From NCBI GenBank assembly GCA_964610205.1, contig CAZSVI010000004.1:1-60849 (forward strand): a stretch of DNA of 60,849 nt, given 5' to 3'. The notes below the pieces were generated by a model. The model made no database searches, was not told the DNA's origin, and was given only the letters and a program-made list of their open reading frames with translations. The translations under genes were made by a program, and so were the position numbers. Positions 52,185-59,844 of this stretch are shown here, piece by piece (the first letter of the stretch is position 1; each line of letters starts with the position of its first letter). This DNA is from CAZSVI01 sp964610205. Lineage in GTDB: Bacteria; Bacillota; Clostridia; DSM-8532.

Positions 52185-52697
52185 CAACGGCAGGTTTTGC
52201 TTTAGCAAAACCATCACTCCGTAACAAAGTTCTTATCATCCATTAGTTGAAAGCCTCCTTCAATTGAATAAAATTTAAAGCCAACAAAAAGATAATGCGA
52301 GGTTACGCATATGCAGGCTGGTTTTGGTGAGATAATTACCCCAGTTTGCTCATATAGGGTTTCCATTATGCTATAGCTTGTTTGGGAATACCGGGCTTTT
52401 TATGCTTCATTATATGCGGCAATACAGGAGGCATTTTTATGGGAATGTGTCTGATTACTTTGCCTGTTATAATTTTTATATGTGGGTGAGATCAATGCTA
52501 TATACAATCATACTTATCTCCGTCACGTTTAGGATAGCCATTGTTGCTGAACACGTTCCGCTGTTATGCAATTATATTAAGCTAAACATGAGGGTTTTAA
52601 AACAATAGTATGGTATTTTGTTTGGAGGTAATCATACAAAGAGGAACAATTTTCGTATTATATAGTAACCTGTGATAATAATGAAAGGATGATTTAT
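52185..52697. other. Gene-free stretch after the aminotransferase-oxidoreductase pair
   Basis: About 510 bp. A small perfect hairpin (GGTTTTGC TTTA GCAAAACC, near 52195-52214) follows the oxidoreductase stop and may end its transcript. A 76-codon plus frame at 52378 has no ribosome-binding site or recognisable content. A 16-codon frame after AGGAGG at 52440 is hydrophobic but too short to support. Confidence 0.45.
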
Positions 52698-53027
52698 ATG
52701 ATGAAGTATTTTGAAAAAACACTTAATTTCGGCTTGGGACTGATAACTTATTCGGCAGAAAAGGTGGAAGCTCTGGTGAACGAGCTTGTTAAGCGTGGAG
52801 AAGTAGCTTCCGAGGATGCAAAAAGCCTTGCCAATGAGTTGATTGAAAAGGGAGAGACGCAAAGGGAGGCCATAAAAACATTTATTCATGAAGAGTTTTC
52901 AAAAATTTCAAACAGTATGAATGCCAATCGGAAGGCAGATTTTATAACAAAGGATGAAATAAGGCAGATGATTAGGGAAGAACTGGATAAACAGGAAAAA
53001 CAGGACAAACAGGACAACGCTGAATAA
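52698..53027 (+). CDS. Phasin-family-like coiled-coil protein
   Basis: About 109 residues. A hydrophobic N-terminal patch (FEKTLNFGLGLITYSAEKVEALVNELVKRGEV) and heptad-like helices up to a Lys/Gln/Glu/Asp-rich tail match small phasin/PhaF-like proteins of Firmicutes. AAAGG lies upstream; two ATGs at 52698 and 52701 are equally possible. No polyhydroxyalkanoate genes are nearby, so a granule role should not be assumed. Confidence 0.75.
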   Translation: MMKYFEKTLNFGLGLITYSAEKVEALVNELVKRGEVASEDAKSLANELIEKGETQREAIKTFIHEEFSKISNSMNANRKADFITKDEIRQMIREELDKQEKQDKQDNAE

Positions 53028-53137
53028 CAAGATGCTTTTGATCAAATTTCTGAGATCCCAACTTCTATAAGTGGGGGTTCCTTGTTAACGGGTCAAGGCT
53101 TGTGGTGCGTTCCGGTGGGCACGTACCTTTGTTCCCG

Positions 53138-53192
53138 CTTCGGTGGGGGCAGAGTCCCCCACCGAAGTTCCGATGTTCAGCTTTAGCTGAAC
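53138..53192 (-). repeat. Structured dispersed repeat, copy A
   Basis: A perfect 12-bp stem (CTTCGGTGGGGG, 53138-53149, pairing with 53156-53167) and a perfect 7-bp stem with TTTA loop (GTTCAGC/GCTGAAC, 53175-53192). Read on the minus strand, the order TTCAGCTAAAGCT ... ATCGGA ... CTTCGGTGGG ... CGAAGCGGG is the same as copy B at 53866-53922. Flanking 53057-53075 has another bulged hairpin. Confidence 0.7.
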
Positions 53193-53281
53193 GGGTTCAC
53201 TTTTGCCGCACTAACGGAAAAAGAAAAATTTTCATTATATGAAAAGGGGGAGCACGGATGCTCTCCCTTTTCTATACTCTT

Positions 53282-53422
53282 TTAGAAAAAACCACGCAAC
53301 AGCCAGAATAAGGGGCCAATGCGGTATCCGGGATAACGGTATATGGGTCTGTAGTATCCTGGATAATAAAATGGGCGTCTGCGGTAGGGATACCCCTGGT
53401 ACGGGATTCTGTACGGACTCAT
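53282..53422 (-). CDS. Small tyrosine/proline-rich protein
   Basis: 46 residues, beginning MSPYRIPYQGYPYRRRPFYY and continuing with PGYYRPIYRYPGYR, then a hydrophobic end GPLFWLLRGFF. About a quarter is Tyr, with regular Pro/Gly/Arg. Such low-complexity Tyr-rich peptides occur among spore-coat and surface proteins of spore formers; a coat role is a guess. AAGGAG lies 9 nt upstream. A competing frame starting 4 nt earlier gives an ordinary-looking sequence without repeats, so I prefer this frame. Confidence 0.6.
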   Translation of the reverse strand: MSPYRIPYQGYPYRRRPFYYPGYYRPIYRYPGYRIGPLFWLLRGFF

Positions 53423-53482
53423 ACATATCAACTCCTTATTTTTATTCTTATATATTTTATGTCAATTAAAAAAATAAGTGAC

Positions 53483-53506
53483 AAGCCTTAATAAAAGGCT
53501 TTTTTC
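53483..53506 (+). terminator. Intrinsic terminator on the plus strand
   Basis: AAGCCTT / AAGGCTT stem (53483-53489 / 53495-53501) followed by a run of T. It is 455 bp past the phasin-like gene, so a plus transcript probably runs antisense through the Tyr-rich gene up to here. Confidence 0.7.
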
Positions 53507-53566
53507 TTTTCAGCAGACGTATCATCCGGTATAATGGTAATAGCATTGATAAAAGGAAGATTAAAA

Positions 53567-53812
53567 ATGGAAAAAAGAATTGGCGTTATTGGAATTATAG
53601 TGGAAAATATGGATATCACAGGCAGGCTGAATGCGATTCTTCATGACTTTGCGGGACTTATTCTGGGCAGGATGGGCGTGCCGTACCGGGAAAGAAGCAT
53701 AAGTGTTATCTCATTGATTATTGAAGGCACAACGGACGAAATCGGCGCTTTAACCGGAAAACTGGGCAATCTTCCGGGAGTGAATGTAAAAAGCGCACTG
53801 TCAAGGAACTGA
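53567..53812 (+). CDS. TM1266-type iron-only hydrogenase system putative regulator
   Basis: 81 residues, ACT-like/NikR-C-like fold. Diagnostic stretches are IGVIGIIVENMDITGRLNAILHDF, GRMGVPYRERSISVISLIIEG, and TDEIGALTGKLGNLPGVNVKSALS. The family often lies near HydEFG maturation genes of [FeFe] hydrogenases, none of which are in this window. Start at 53567 (MEKRIGVIG) chosen for family agreement and AAAGGA about 9 nt upstream. Confidence 0.87.
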   Translation: MEKRIGVIGIIVENMDITGRLNAILHDFAGLILGRMGVPYRERSISVISLIIEGTTDEIGALTGKLGNLPGVNVKSALSRN

Positions 53813-53865
53813 CTTCATTCATCCGAACCACCTTTACCTTGTTATAACAATCCTGAGTGAAATCA

Positions 53866-53922
53866 TTCAGCTAAAGCTAATATCGGAGCTTCGGTGGGAG
53901 GCTCTACCTCCACCGAAGCGGG
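53866..53922 (+). repeat. Structured dispersed repeat, copy B
   Basis: TTCAGCTAAAGCTAA, then ATCGGAGCTTCGGTGGGAGG, loop, and CCTCCACCGAAGCGGG. It is the same layout as copy A in opposite orientation, with a one-base bulge in the main stem. The two copies flank the Tyr-rich and TM1266-type genes. Confidence 0.7.
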
Positions 53923-54064
53923 GGTCTTAGAAACTTGATAAATTACAACCTTGCAGGTGTAAAGTTTCCTGTTGATGTCACAGAGCTTCTTTACAAAAGG
54001 GCTTTTCCGTATTACAATTAAGGTTAATGATTTGATTGGGTTTATCAAATGTTCCAAAGATACC

Positions 54065-54093
54065 TGCCTCTATAGGCGGCCTATAAACAGGCA
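54065..54093 (+). promoter_or_regulatory. Stem-loop in the putative nadB leader
   Basis: TATAGGC-G-GCCTATA (54071-54085) nested in TGCCT/AGGCA (54065-54069 / 54089-54093). It lies about 170 bp upstream of nadB. This could be part of a regulatory RNA or an operator palindrome; it matches no known NAD riboswitch that I can recognise. Confidence 0.4.
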
Positions 54094-54263
54094 TAAGTTA
54101 AGGAAGTGTGTTTTTAGCCCGGGAACAAAAAACATGAGGCAGCGGATAACTATGGGTAGGCTTGATAATAATATCCGAATATGCCTTTTACCAATAAAAA
54201 TTTAGCCGGGTTGACAGTAAAACGTAAGACAGACTACCGGGCGAAACCCAAAGGATGGACATC

Positions 54264-55853
54264 GTGGATAGATATTTAATTCCCTTTAATACAAACAGTA
54301 TACCGGTGGAGCACTATGACGCAGTCATTATAGGAAGCGGTATAGCGGGCGTTTATACAGCCCTTCAGATGGACAGTAATGTAAATGTTGCTATTGTTAC
54401 AAAAGAAACTTTGAATATAAGCAATTCAGTTCTTGCTCAGGGCGGAATTGCAGTCTCTTTGGACAAGGAAGATTCACCTGCGTACCATTTCAAGGATACC
54501 CTGTATGCCGGGGCCGGGCTTTGCGATGAAGAAATCGTCTGGGCTCTTGTGAATGAGGCTGCGGAAAATATAGATATTCTATGCCGTTATGGAGTTAATT
54601 TTGACAAGGCCGAAAATCAGCAGCTGGCACTTTCCCGTGAAGCGGCCCACAGTAAAAACCGGATTATCCATACAGGTGACGCAACCGGAAAAGAAGTATG
54701 TGACACATTAATCCGGGCGGTATTGCAATTAAATAACGTAAAAATCCGTGAAAGAAATTTTGCTATTGATATAGTAACACAGCAAAACCAATGCCGAGGC
54801 CTTCTTGTTTATGATGAAGATGCCGGAGAAAATCGGCTGCTTGTCTCTGATGTTGTTATTTGCGCTTCAGGAGGCTTCGGTCAGCTGTATCAGTATACCA
54901 CAAACCCGCCGGTATCCACCGGGGATGGAACGGCACTGGCATTTCGGGCTGGCTGCAAGCTTATGGATCTTGAATTTGTACAATTCCATCCGACAGTCCT
55001 ATACCACTCTGAAAACCAGTCGTTTTTGATTTCCGAAGCGGTGAGAGGCGAGGGGGCCTTTCTTATAAGTTCTTCGGGAGAACATTTTATGTCAAACTAC
55101 CATGAGATGGCAGAGCTCGCTCCCAGAGATGTTGTTTCAAGGGCAATCTTCGAGGAAATTCAAAAAACCGGTTCAACTCACGTATTCCTGGATATTTCGC
55201 ACAAAGATGCCGGATATATAAAAAACCGGTTCCCTAATATATACAAAACCTGTATAGAATATGGAATTGATATTACTAAGGATAAGGTTCCTGTGGCTCC
55301 CGCAGAGCATTATTGTATGGGAGGCATAAAAACGGATGCCTTTGGAAGGACAGAAATACTCGGTTTTTACGCTTGCGGGGAGGCTGCCTGCAACGGCATT
55401 CACGGTGCCAACAGGCTGGCGAGCAATTCACTTTTGGAAGGGCTTGTTTTTGGAAAGAGGATTGGTATGGAAGTAAGCCGTCAGGTACTAAGCAACAGGG
55501 GGAAAACTGCAGCTGTACCTATTCATATTGAATTACCGGAAAAGAATGCCATACTGCTTATTAATGCAGATGCGTTAAAAGCGCACCTTCGAAAACTGAT
55601 GAGCCAAAATGTAGGTATTATTCGTAGTGAAAACAAGCTTCAGGAAGCAATGGGGCAGATTTTGGAGATGAAGGAACAAATTTTTGGCAAAAAGCTGTCC
55701 TCTATTCAGCAGTTGGAATTCGTCAATATGCTTACCATTTCGGAATTGGTGATCAAATCGGCATTAATGCGGACTGAAAGCCGTGGCGCCCACTATAGGA
55801 TCGATTACCCCCATACTGATGATATCAACTGGAAACACAACGTTATCCTGTAG
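54264..55853 (+). CDS. nadB: L-aspartate oxidase
   Basis: 529 residues, FAD enzyme converting L-aspartate to iminoaspartate for quinolinate synthesis. AVIIGSGIAGVYTAL is the FAD-binding motif. SVLAQGGIAVSL, HTGDATGKEV, FVQFHPTVLYHSENQSFLISEAVRGEGAFLI, ELAPRDVVSRAI and YCMGGIKTD form the conserved active-site path, with GANRLASNSLLEGLVFG near the end. Start GTG at 54264 preferred because AAAGGA is 8 nt upstream; an ATG 9 nt earlier directly abuts that site. nadC follows; nadA is not adjacent. Confidence 0.95.
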   Translation: MDRYLIPFNTNSIPVEHYDAVIIGSGIAGVYTALQMDSNVNVAIVTKETLNISNSVLAQGGIAVSLDKEDSPAYHFKDTLYAGAGLCDEEIVWALVNEAAENIDILCRYGVNFDKAENQQLALSREAAHSKNRIIHTGDATGKEVCDTLIRAVLQLNNVKIRERNFAIDIVTQQNQCRGLLVYDEDAGENRLLVSDVVICASGGFGQLYQYTTNPPVSTGDGTALAFRAGCKLMDLEFVQFHPTVLYHSENQSFLISEAVRGEGAFLISSSGEHFMSNYHEMAELAPRDVVSRAIFEEIQKTGSTHVFLDISHKDAGYIKNRFPNIYKTCIEYGIDITKDKVPVAPAEHYCMGGIKTDAFGRTEILGFYACGEAACNGIHGANRLASNSLLEGLVFGKRIGMEVSRQVLSNRGKTAAVPIHIELPEKNAILLINADALKAHLRKLMSQNVGIIRSENKLQEAMGQILEMKEQIFGKKLSSIQQLEFVNMLTISELVIKSALMRTESRGAHYRIDYPHTDDINWKHNVIL

Positions 55854-55959
55854 CGATCCCGGCATACAAAATCTTCTTTTATTTGTCATAGTATAACAGG
55901 AATTCAGAGTAACTTTTATAGAAACAATACTTGAAATGATGGAAAAGGAGGAGTATTTC

Positions 55960-56790
55960 ATGGATACATGGATGGTCAGGGAAATATTGGAGAGAGCTTT
56001 CCGGGAAGATATGCCCATGGGTGATATTACAACAGAGTGCACTGTTCCTGAAGATGAAATTTCCAGAGCCTTTTTTGTTGTTAAGCAGGAGGGTGTAATA
56101 GCAGGCCTGGATGTATGTATGGAAGCGTTCAAAATGCTGGATCCGGAAGTGAAGCTGAAGCCCCTTGTACGGGATGGGGATTTTGTTGAAAACGGGACAA
56201 GGATCCTATCCGTAGAAGGCAACAGCAGAGCACTTTTAAAGGCAGAAAGAACCGCCCTTAACATTTTGCAGCGCTTAAGCGGAATAGCGACAATAACACG
56301 TCTGTGTATTGAAAAAATCATTGGGTACAATGTCAGGGTGGTGGATACGCGAAAAACAACCCCCGGTCTTCGCATACTGGAGAAATATGCGGTCAGGGCA
56401 GGAGGGGGCAGTAACCACAGGTTTTCCCTTTCTGATGGTGTACTTATCAAGGATAATCATATAAAAGCCGCAGGCGGGATAAGCAAGGCTGTGAAAGCCG
56501 CACGGTCATCCATACCGCATACCGTGAAGATAGAGGTTGAAGCCGAAACACTTGAGCAGGTGCAGGAATCGCTTGACAGCGGTGCGGATATTATAATGTT
56601 GGATAATATGACGACTCAGCTTATGAAACAGGCAGTTGAACTGGTTAAAGGCAGGGCGCTGACAGAGGCTTCAGGAAACATTACCCCGGAAACAATTCAG
56701 AAAACAGCCTCTACAGGTGTAGATATCATTTCAATCGGAGCATTGACGCATTCGGTAAAGGCTATGGACATCAGTATGAAGTTCGAGTAA
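55960..56790 (+). CDS. nadC: Nicotinate-nucleotide pyrophosphorylase (quinolinate phosphoribosyltransferase)
   Basis: 276 residues; makes nicotinate mononucleotide from quinolinate and PRPP. Motifs: EDMPMGDITTE, DTRKTTPGLRILEKYAVRAGGGSNHR (split here; substrate Arg/Lys), LIKDNHI, IMLDNM and ISIGALTHS. Start at 55960 (MDTWMVREILE) chosen because GGAGG lies 8 nt upstream; an ATG at 55936 precedes that site. 106 bp after nadB, same operon. Confidence 0.96.
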   Translation: MDTWMVREILERAFREDMPMGDITTECTVPEDEISRAFFVVKQEGVIAGLDVCMEAFKMLDPEVKLKPLVRDGDFVENGTRILSVEGNSRALLKAERTALNILQRLSGIATITRLCIEKIIGYNVRVVDTRKTTPGLRILEKYAVRAGGGSNHRFSLSDGVLIKDNHIKAAGGISKAVKAARSSIPHTVKIEVEAETLEQVQESLDSGADIIMLDNMTTQLMKQAVELVKGRALTEASGNITPETIQKTASTGVDIISIGALTHSVKAMDISMKFE

Positions 56791-56860
56791 ACAGCGGTTT
56801 TCGTCATTTATTGTTGAATTTTGTCAATGCATGACATGAAGTTAGGTTGTATTGACATCT

Positions 56861-57002
56861 TGTGGACAAAACAAAAAAGTATCCACAGAAAAATTATTTA
56901 TATGAACACAGAAAAAGTGACATATTGTAAATGCATTGGTATTAGATGGTTTCAAGGTATTTTTACATAAAAAATATATCCACAGGCCTGTGGATATATT
57001 TT
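56861..57002. promoter_or_regulatory. DnaA-box-like cluster with a perfect 32-bp palindrome
   Basis: One-mismatch DnaA boxes TGTGGACAA (56861-56869) and GTATCCACA (56879-56887) are followed by a perfect 32-bp palindrome (56971-57002) whose arms hold ATATCCACA and TGTGGATAT facing each other around GGCC. The gap lies between convergent nadC and lipase genes, so the palindrome may also terminate transcription. Confidence 0.55.
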
Positions 57003-57080
57003 AACTTTTCGGCCTGCTTCAAGCATTTCACAGTTGTTAATAAAAATCATGCACAACAAGCCGTGGTATAGAATGCAGGG

Positions 57081-58232
57081 TCACTTTCTTTTTAGGGGAT
57101 AGGGCTGGTTATTTGTCAGAAAATGCAGAATTTCTTCAAAAACGGGAGTAAAAAAAAGAATTTGCCTGTGACGGCTTCCTCCGCTGATTGGATTTAAAAT
57201 TATTGATCCAAGATCCAAAGGTTCAGAGCCAATCCTGTAAATCTTTGTATCAATATTCCAGGAATTGAGCATGGAACTGGGAAGGGGAATAACTTCATCA
57301 TTTTCCAGCGCGATATTGACCACCTGGATATTGTGATTAAGCCCTTTGTTAATGGCGTTTGGAAATATAGAGGTATAAAGTTTGCCGGTAGGATGTAATT
57401 CCTCGAGAAAAGGTGAATTTAGTATTTTTGCTCCGGCTTCGGCCCAGGGTGTCCCATGATGCGGAACGTTGATAAAAATAATTTTATTAACATTAGGATT
57501 TTTAATATAGGAATGGCGGGAGGTATAATATCTTGCTACCAGACCTCCCAGGCTATGAGCCACAAGATCTGTTTTTTCCGCAAAAACTCCCTCTGCCTTT
57601 AAATCCGATATTTGTCCGCAAATAGCTTTATAAAGTGATTCTGCCATTGTTTCCAAATCACTGTTTGTGTCATAGTCAACGGTATAAACACGGAATCCGT
57701 TTTCTTGAAGATAGTTTTTCAGTGGAATCATGGACTCAGAACTGTCCTGAAAACCATGTATAAGAATAACCGGTGGAGCGGACAGCTTTGCATCCCATTT
57801 GACAGGGATGCTTTTTTTTGAGTTCAGGATAACGGAAACAGGTATTTCCCTCATATCGGCCGGTTCGTCAACAGGTTTAATAATCCCATCCGGGTATATA
57901 CTGATAATAACCCTTCCGTTTTTATCGGTAAAAGGATATTTGGGATTCACTTCCCCTGAAAAATTTATAGTACTTACTCGAATCATAGAGTAAGGTACGG
58001 GGTTGTGATTTAAGTCATTAAGTGTTATATCAAGCAATATCGGTGAATTGCCGTCGGCGCAGATTGACGTGTATCCTTCCGGAAAAACCTTCAGGGTCAT
58101 AACAAGACTATCCGGAGGAGCAAGCAAAAGAGCTGCTTTTGCTTTAAAGAACCCTGTTGGAAGTTCAATAGCAGAAAAAGCAATCAGACAGATTAAGATT
58201 TTGATCCATATTTTTTTACGTGAATTTTTCAT
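57081..58232 (-). CDS. Secreted alpha/beta-fold lipase/esterase-like protein
   Basis: 383 residues. Signal peptide at about 1-33 (IWIKILICLIAFSAIELPTG...AKA), an Ig-like N-terminal domain (about 40-150: LDITLNDLNHNPVPYSMIRV ... NGRVIISIYPDG), then a hydrolase domain. VILIHGFQDSSESM is the oxyanion motif, LVAHSLGGLVARYY the nucleophile elbow, FINVPHHGTPWAEAG is typical of triacylglycerol/PGAP1-like lipases, and SGGSRHRQILF provides the likely His. Extracellular or cell-wall located. Substrate unknown. Confidence 0.85.
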   Translation of the reverse strand: MKNSRKKIWIKILICLIAFSAIELPTGFFKAKAALLLAPPDSLVMTLKVFPEGYTSICADGNSPILLDITLNDLNHNPVPYSMIRVSTINFSGEVNPKYPFTDKNGRVIISIYPDGIIKPVDEPADMREIPVSVILNSKKSIPVKWDAKLSAPPVILIHGFQDSSESMIPLKNYLQENGFRVYTVDYDTNSDLETMAESLYKAICGQISDLKAEGVFAEKTDLVAHSLGGLVARYYTSRHSYIKNPNVNKIIFINVPHHGTPWAEAGAKILNSPFLEELHPTGKLYTSIFPNAINKGLNHNIQVVNIALENDEVIPLPSSMLNSWNIDTKIYRIGSEPLDLGSIILNPISGGSRHRQILFFTPVFEEILHFLTNNQPYPLKRK

Positions 58233-58432
58233 ATGTCACCCTTTTTTAGTCCTGGTATTCGGTAAAATATCCTGAAGATTACGAGTTTCAGACTACTATA
58301 ATAGGTTTTACAGTTTGTGTTAAAACATTCATCAGCAGTTTTAATCAACATTCTTTCAAAAAACTAAAGAATGTGTATTTGTATTTAAGTCAAAGGATAA
58401 ACTATATGTGAAAACTGAAAGGAGATGAAAAC

Positions 58433-58876
58433 ATGAAAGTGCGTGATGTAATGACAAAATCCGTAGCAACCATTCGTCCGGATGCTACTATTAAAGATGC
58501 GGCACAAATGATGCAGCAGCATAATGTAGGTTCAATACCGGTTGTTGATTCAAACGGCTTGCAGGGAATTGTTACCGACAGGGATATTGTGCTAAGAAAC
58601 ATTGCTTCGGGACAGGATCCGATGTCCACTCCGGTAAAAAATATTATGACATCACAGATAACAACCGTAACCCCGGAGGAGGATGTACACGCCATTTCGC
58701 AAATGATGGCATCGAGGCAGATCAGGAGGGTACCCGTTATTGAGAATCAGAAGCTGGTTGGAATGGTTTCGCTGGGAGATATTGCAACAACCGGAAAGAC
58801 AAATATGGAAGCATCAGAAGCTCTGACGGAGATCAGCAAACCGTCAAAACCTTTGAATACTATTGCATCCAAATAA
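58433..58876 (+). CDS. CBS-domain pair protein
   Basis: 147 residues made of two CBS domains: VRDVMTKSVATIRPDATIKDAAQMMQ with GIVTDRDIVLR, and VKNIMTSQITTVTPEEDVHAISQMM with RRVPVIENQKLVGMVSLGDIA. Such proteins bind adenine nucleotides and regulate partners. Strong GGAGATG-type ribosome-binding site. Monocistronic; similar to Bacillus YhcV. Confidence 0.9.
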   Translation: MKVRDVMTKSVATIRPDATIKDAAQMMQQHNVGSIPVVDSNGLQGIVTDRDIVLRNIASGQDPMSTPVKNIMTSQITTVTPEEDVHAISQMMASRQIRRVPVIENQKLVGMVSLGDIATTGKTNMEASEALTEISKPSKPLNTIASK

Positions 58877-58981
58877 TTACACGCATATATTCCGGGGTTG
58901 AGGCAAAAATATCATTGTACGCTTAAGAGTTTGAGCAATCATATCGTAAAGCCTCTCTGTGAGGCGTTGAGGAGGGATATC

Positions 58982-59149
58982 ATGAGCAGGCGGAACGGCA
59001 TCATGTCAGAACACCTCAAGGAAGAAATTGCAAAAGAACTCGGTGTGTATAATATTGTTAAAAATGACGGCTGGGGATCCGTATCCTCCAGAAACTGTGG
59101 AAATATGGTGAAAAAGGCCATTGAGATGGCCAACCGTAATTCCTTATAG
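58982..59149 (+). CDS. Alpha/beta-type small acid-soluble spore protein
   Basis: 55 residues. LKEEIAKELGVY matches the first SASP helix with the GPR-type cleavage region, and CGNMVKKAIEMANR the second (GxxMVKxxIE) helix. These proteins coat spore DNA. GGAGGG lies 6 nt upstream of the ATG. It is shorter than most family members (60-70 residues), with a shortened N-terminus. An in-frame ATG at 58898 would add sequence unlike SASPs. Confidence 0.85.
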   Translation: MSRRNGIMSEHLKEEIAKELGVYNIVKNDGWGSVSSRNCGNMVKKAIEMANRNSL

Positions 59150-59437
59150 CATCGTCATGAATTACTGCAAAATCGGATTTTCAGATCGCTGAACCGGCTT
59201 TTTAATAAAAAGTTTTTTCAGACAAACTGAATCCCTGGCTCTGCAAAGCTGTAATAAGTTCTTGCAGAATGAAAACAAAGTATTAAAATTTGTATTCATG
59301 AAGCCGTATGTTTTTGCAACGCAGGCAATCAGTTGATATAACCGGGATAAAACTTTTAGGCGTACTTTATGAAAGAGCATGGCCCCATGCTCTTTCTTCG
59401 TATGTCCAGGATGCCGCAAACTACCGTATTTGGGGTA
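59150..59437. other. Gap between the SASP gene and the tRNA operon
   Basis: No gene supported. A near-perfect hairpin GAAAGAGCATGG / CCATGCTCTTTC (59371-59382 / 59385-59396) is followed on plus by TTCG, not a T-run. Plus frames here lack ribosome-binding sites. Confidence 0.5.
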
Positions 59438-59467
59438 TTGACAACTCTTTTGCCACCGTGTTATACT
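59438..59467 (+). promoter_or_regulatory. Predicted promoter of the tRNA-Ser operon
   Basis: TTGACA (59438-59443), 18 bp, TATACT (59462-59467). Start expected about 10 nt before the first tRNA. Confidence 0.75.
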
Positions 59468-59484
59468 TACATAGCAAAAATTAC

Positions 59485-59575
59485 GGAGAGATGGTCGAGT
59501 TGGTTTAAGGCACCGGTCTTGAAAACCGGCGTGGGTTTTCGCCCACCCTGGGTTCGAATCCCAGTCTCTCCGCCA
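59485..59575 (+). tRNA. tRNA-Ser (anticodon UGA)
   Basis: 91 nt including encoded CCA. The acceptor stem GGAGAGA/TCTCTCC pairs perfectly, the anticodon loop is CTTGAAA (TGA), a long variable arm (GTGGGTTTTCGCCCAC) marks a class II tRNA, and the T arm is CTGGGTTCGAATCCCAG. Reads UCN serine codons. Confidence 0.97.
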
Positions 59576-59601
59576 GATTTAAATAATAAATACTTTGACA
59601 C

Positions 59602-59693
59602 GGAGAAGTACTCAAGCTGGTCGAAGAGGCGCCCCTGCTAAGGGTGTAGGTCGTTAACGCGGCGCGAGGGTTCGAATCCCTCCTTCTCCGCCA
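59602..59693 (+). tRNA. tRNA-Ser (anticodon GCU)
   Basis: 92 nt including encoded CCA. Acceptor GGAGAAG/CTTCTCC, anticodon loop CTGCTAA (GCT), long variable arm (GTAGGTCGTTAACGCGGCGC) and T arm GAGGGTTCGAATCCCTC. Reads AGC/AGU serine codons. 26 bp after the first tRNA-Ser, same transcript. Confidence 0.97.
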
Positions 59694-59706
59694 AGATATT
59701 TTGTCG

Positions 59707-59740
59707 AAAGAAGTCGATTGCTGTTGCGGTTGGCTTCTTT
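59707..59740 (+). terminator. Intrinsic terminator of the tRNA-Ser operon
   Basis: A 15-bp stem with several G.U pairs (AAAGAAGTCGATTGC / GCGGTTGGCTTCTTT) around a TGTT loop, ending in TTT, 13 bp after the second tRNA. Confidence 0.75.
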
Positions 59741-59844
59741 GTATTTATATGGTAAAATGCAGATGTATTTTTATATATTATGTATTAGTTTGATTTTGCG
59801 AACTTATTATTCTTTGTGAGCCAATTACGGGGGAATATAGAAGG

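Larger units (their letters stand above)
53813..54263. other. Long gap before nadB with repeat copy B and a leader hairpin
   Basis: About 450 bp: the TCATCCGAACCACC motif (53819-53832), repeat copy B (53866-53922) and a stem-loop at 54065-54093. A 77-codon plus frame (53972-54205) has no recognisable similarity and no ribosome-binding site, so I do not call it. Confidence 0.5.

Noticed and set aside
52378..52608. 76-codon plus frame after the second Gfo/Idh gene
   Set aside because: No ribosome-binding site and no family-like sequence. A possible short hydrophobic frame after AGGAGG at about 52440 is only 16 codons.
53235..53426. 63-codon minus frame overlapping the Tyr-rich gene
   Set aside because: Shares the ribosome-binding site, but its sequence lacks the regular Tyr/Pro pattern seen in the frame that starts 4 nt later; I judge it a shadow, though it cannot be fully excluded.
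59162..59419. 85-codon minus frame before the tRNA genes
   Set aside because: Passes through a perfect hairpin and has no start signal or recognisable content.
59702..59708. Spo0A box TGTCGAA after the tRNA-Ser genes
   Set aside because: It overlaps the terminator stem of the tRNA operon and no promoter lies beside it; probably coincidental.
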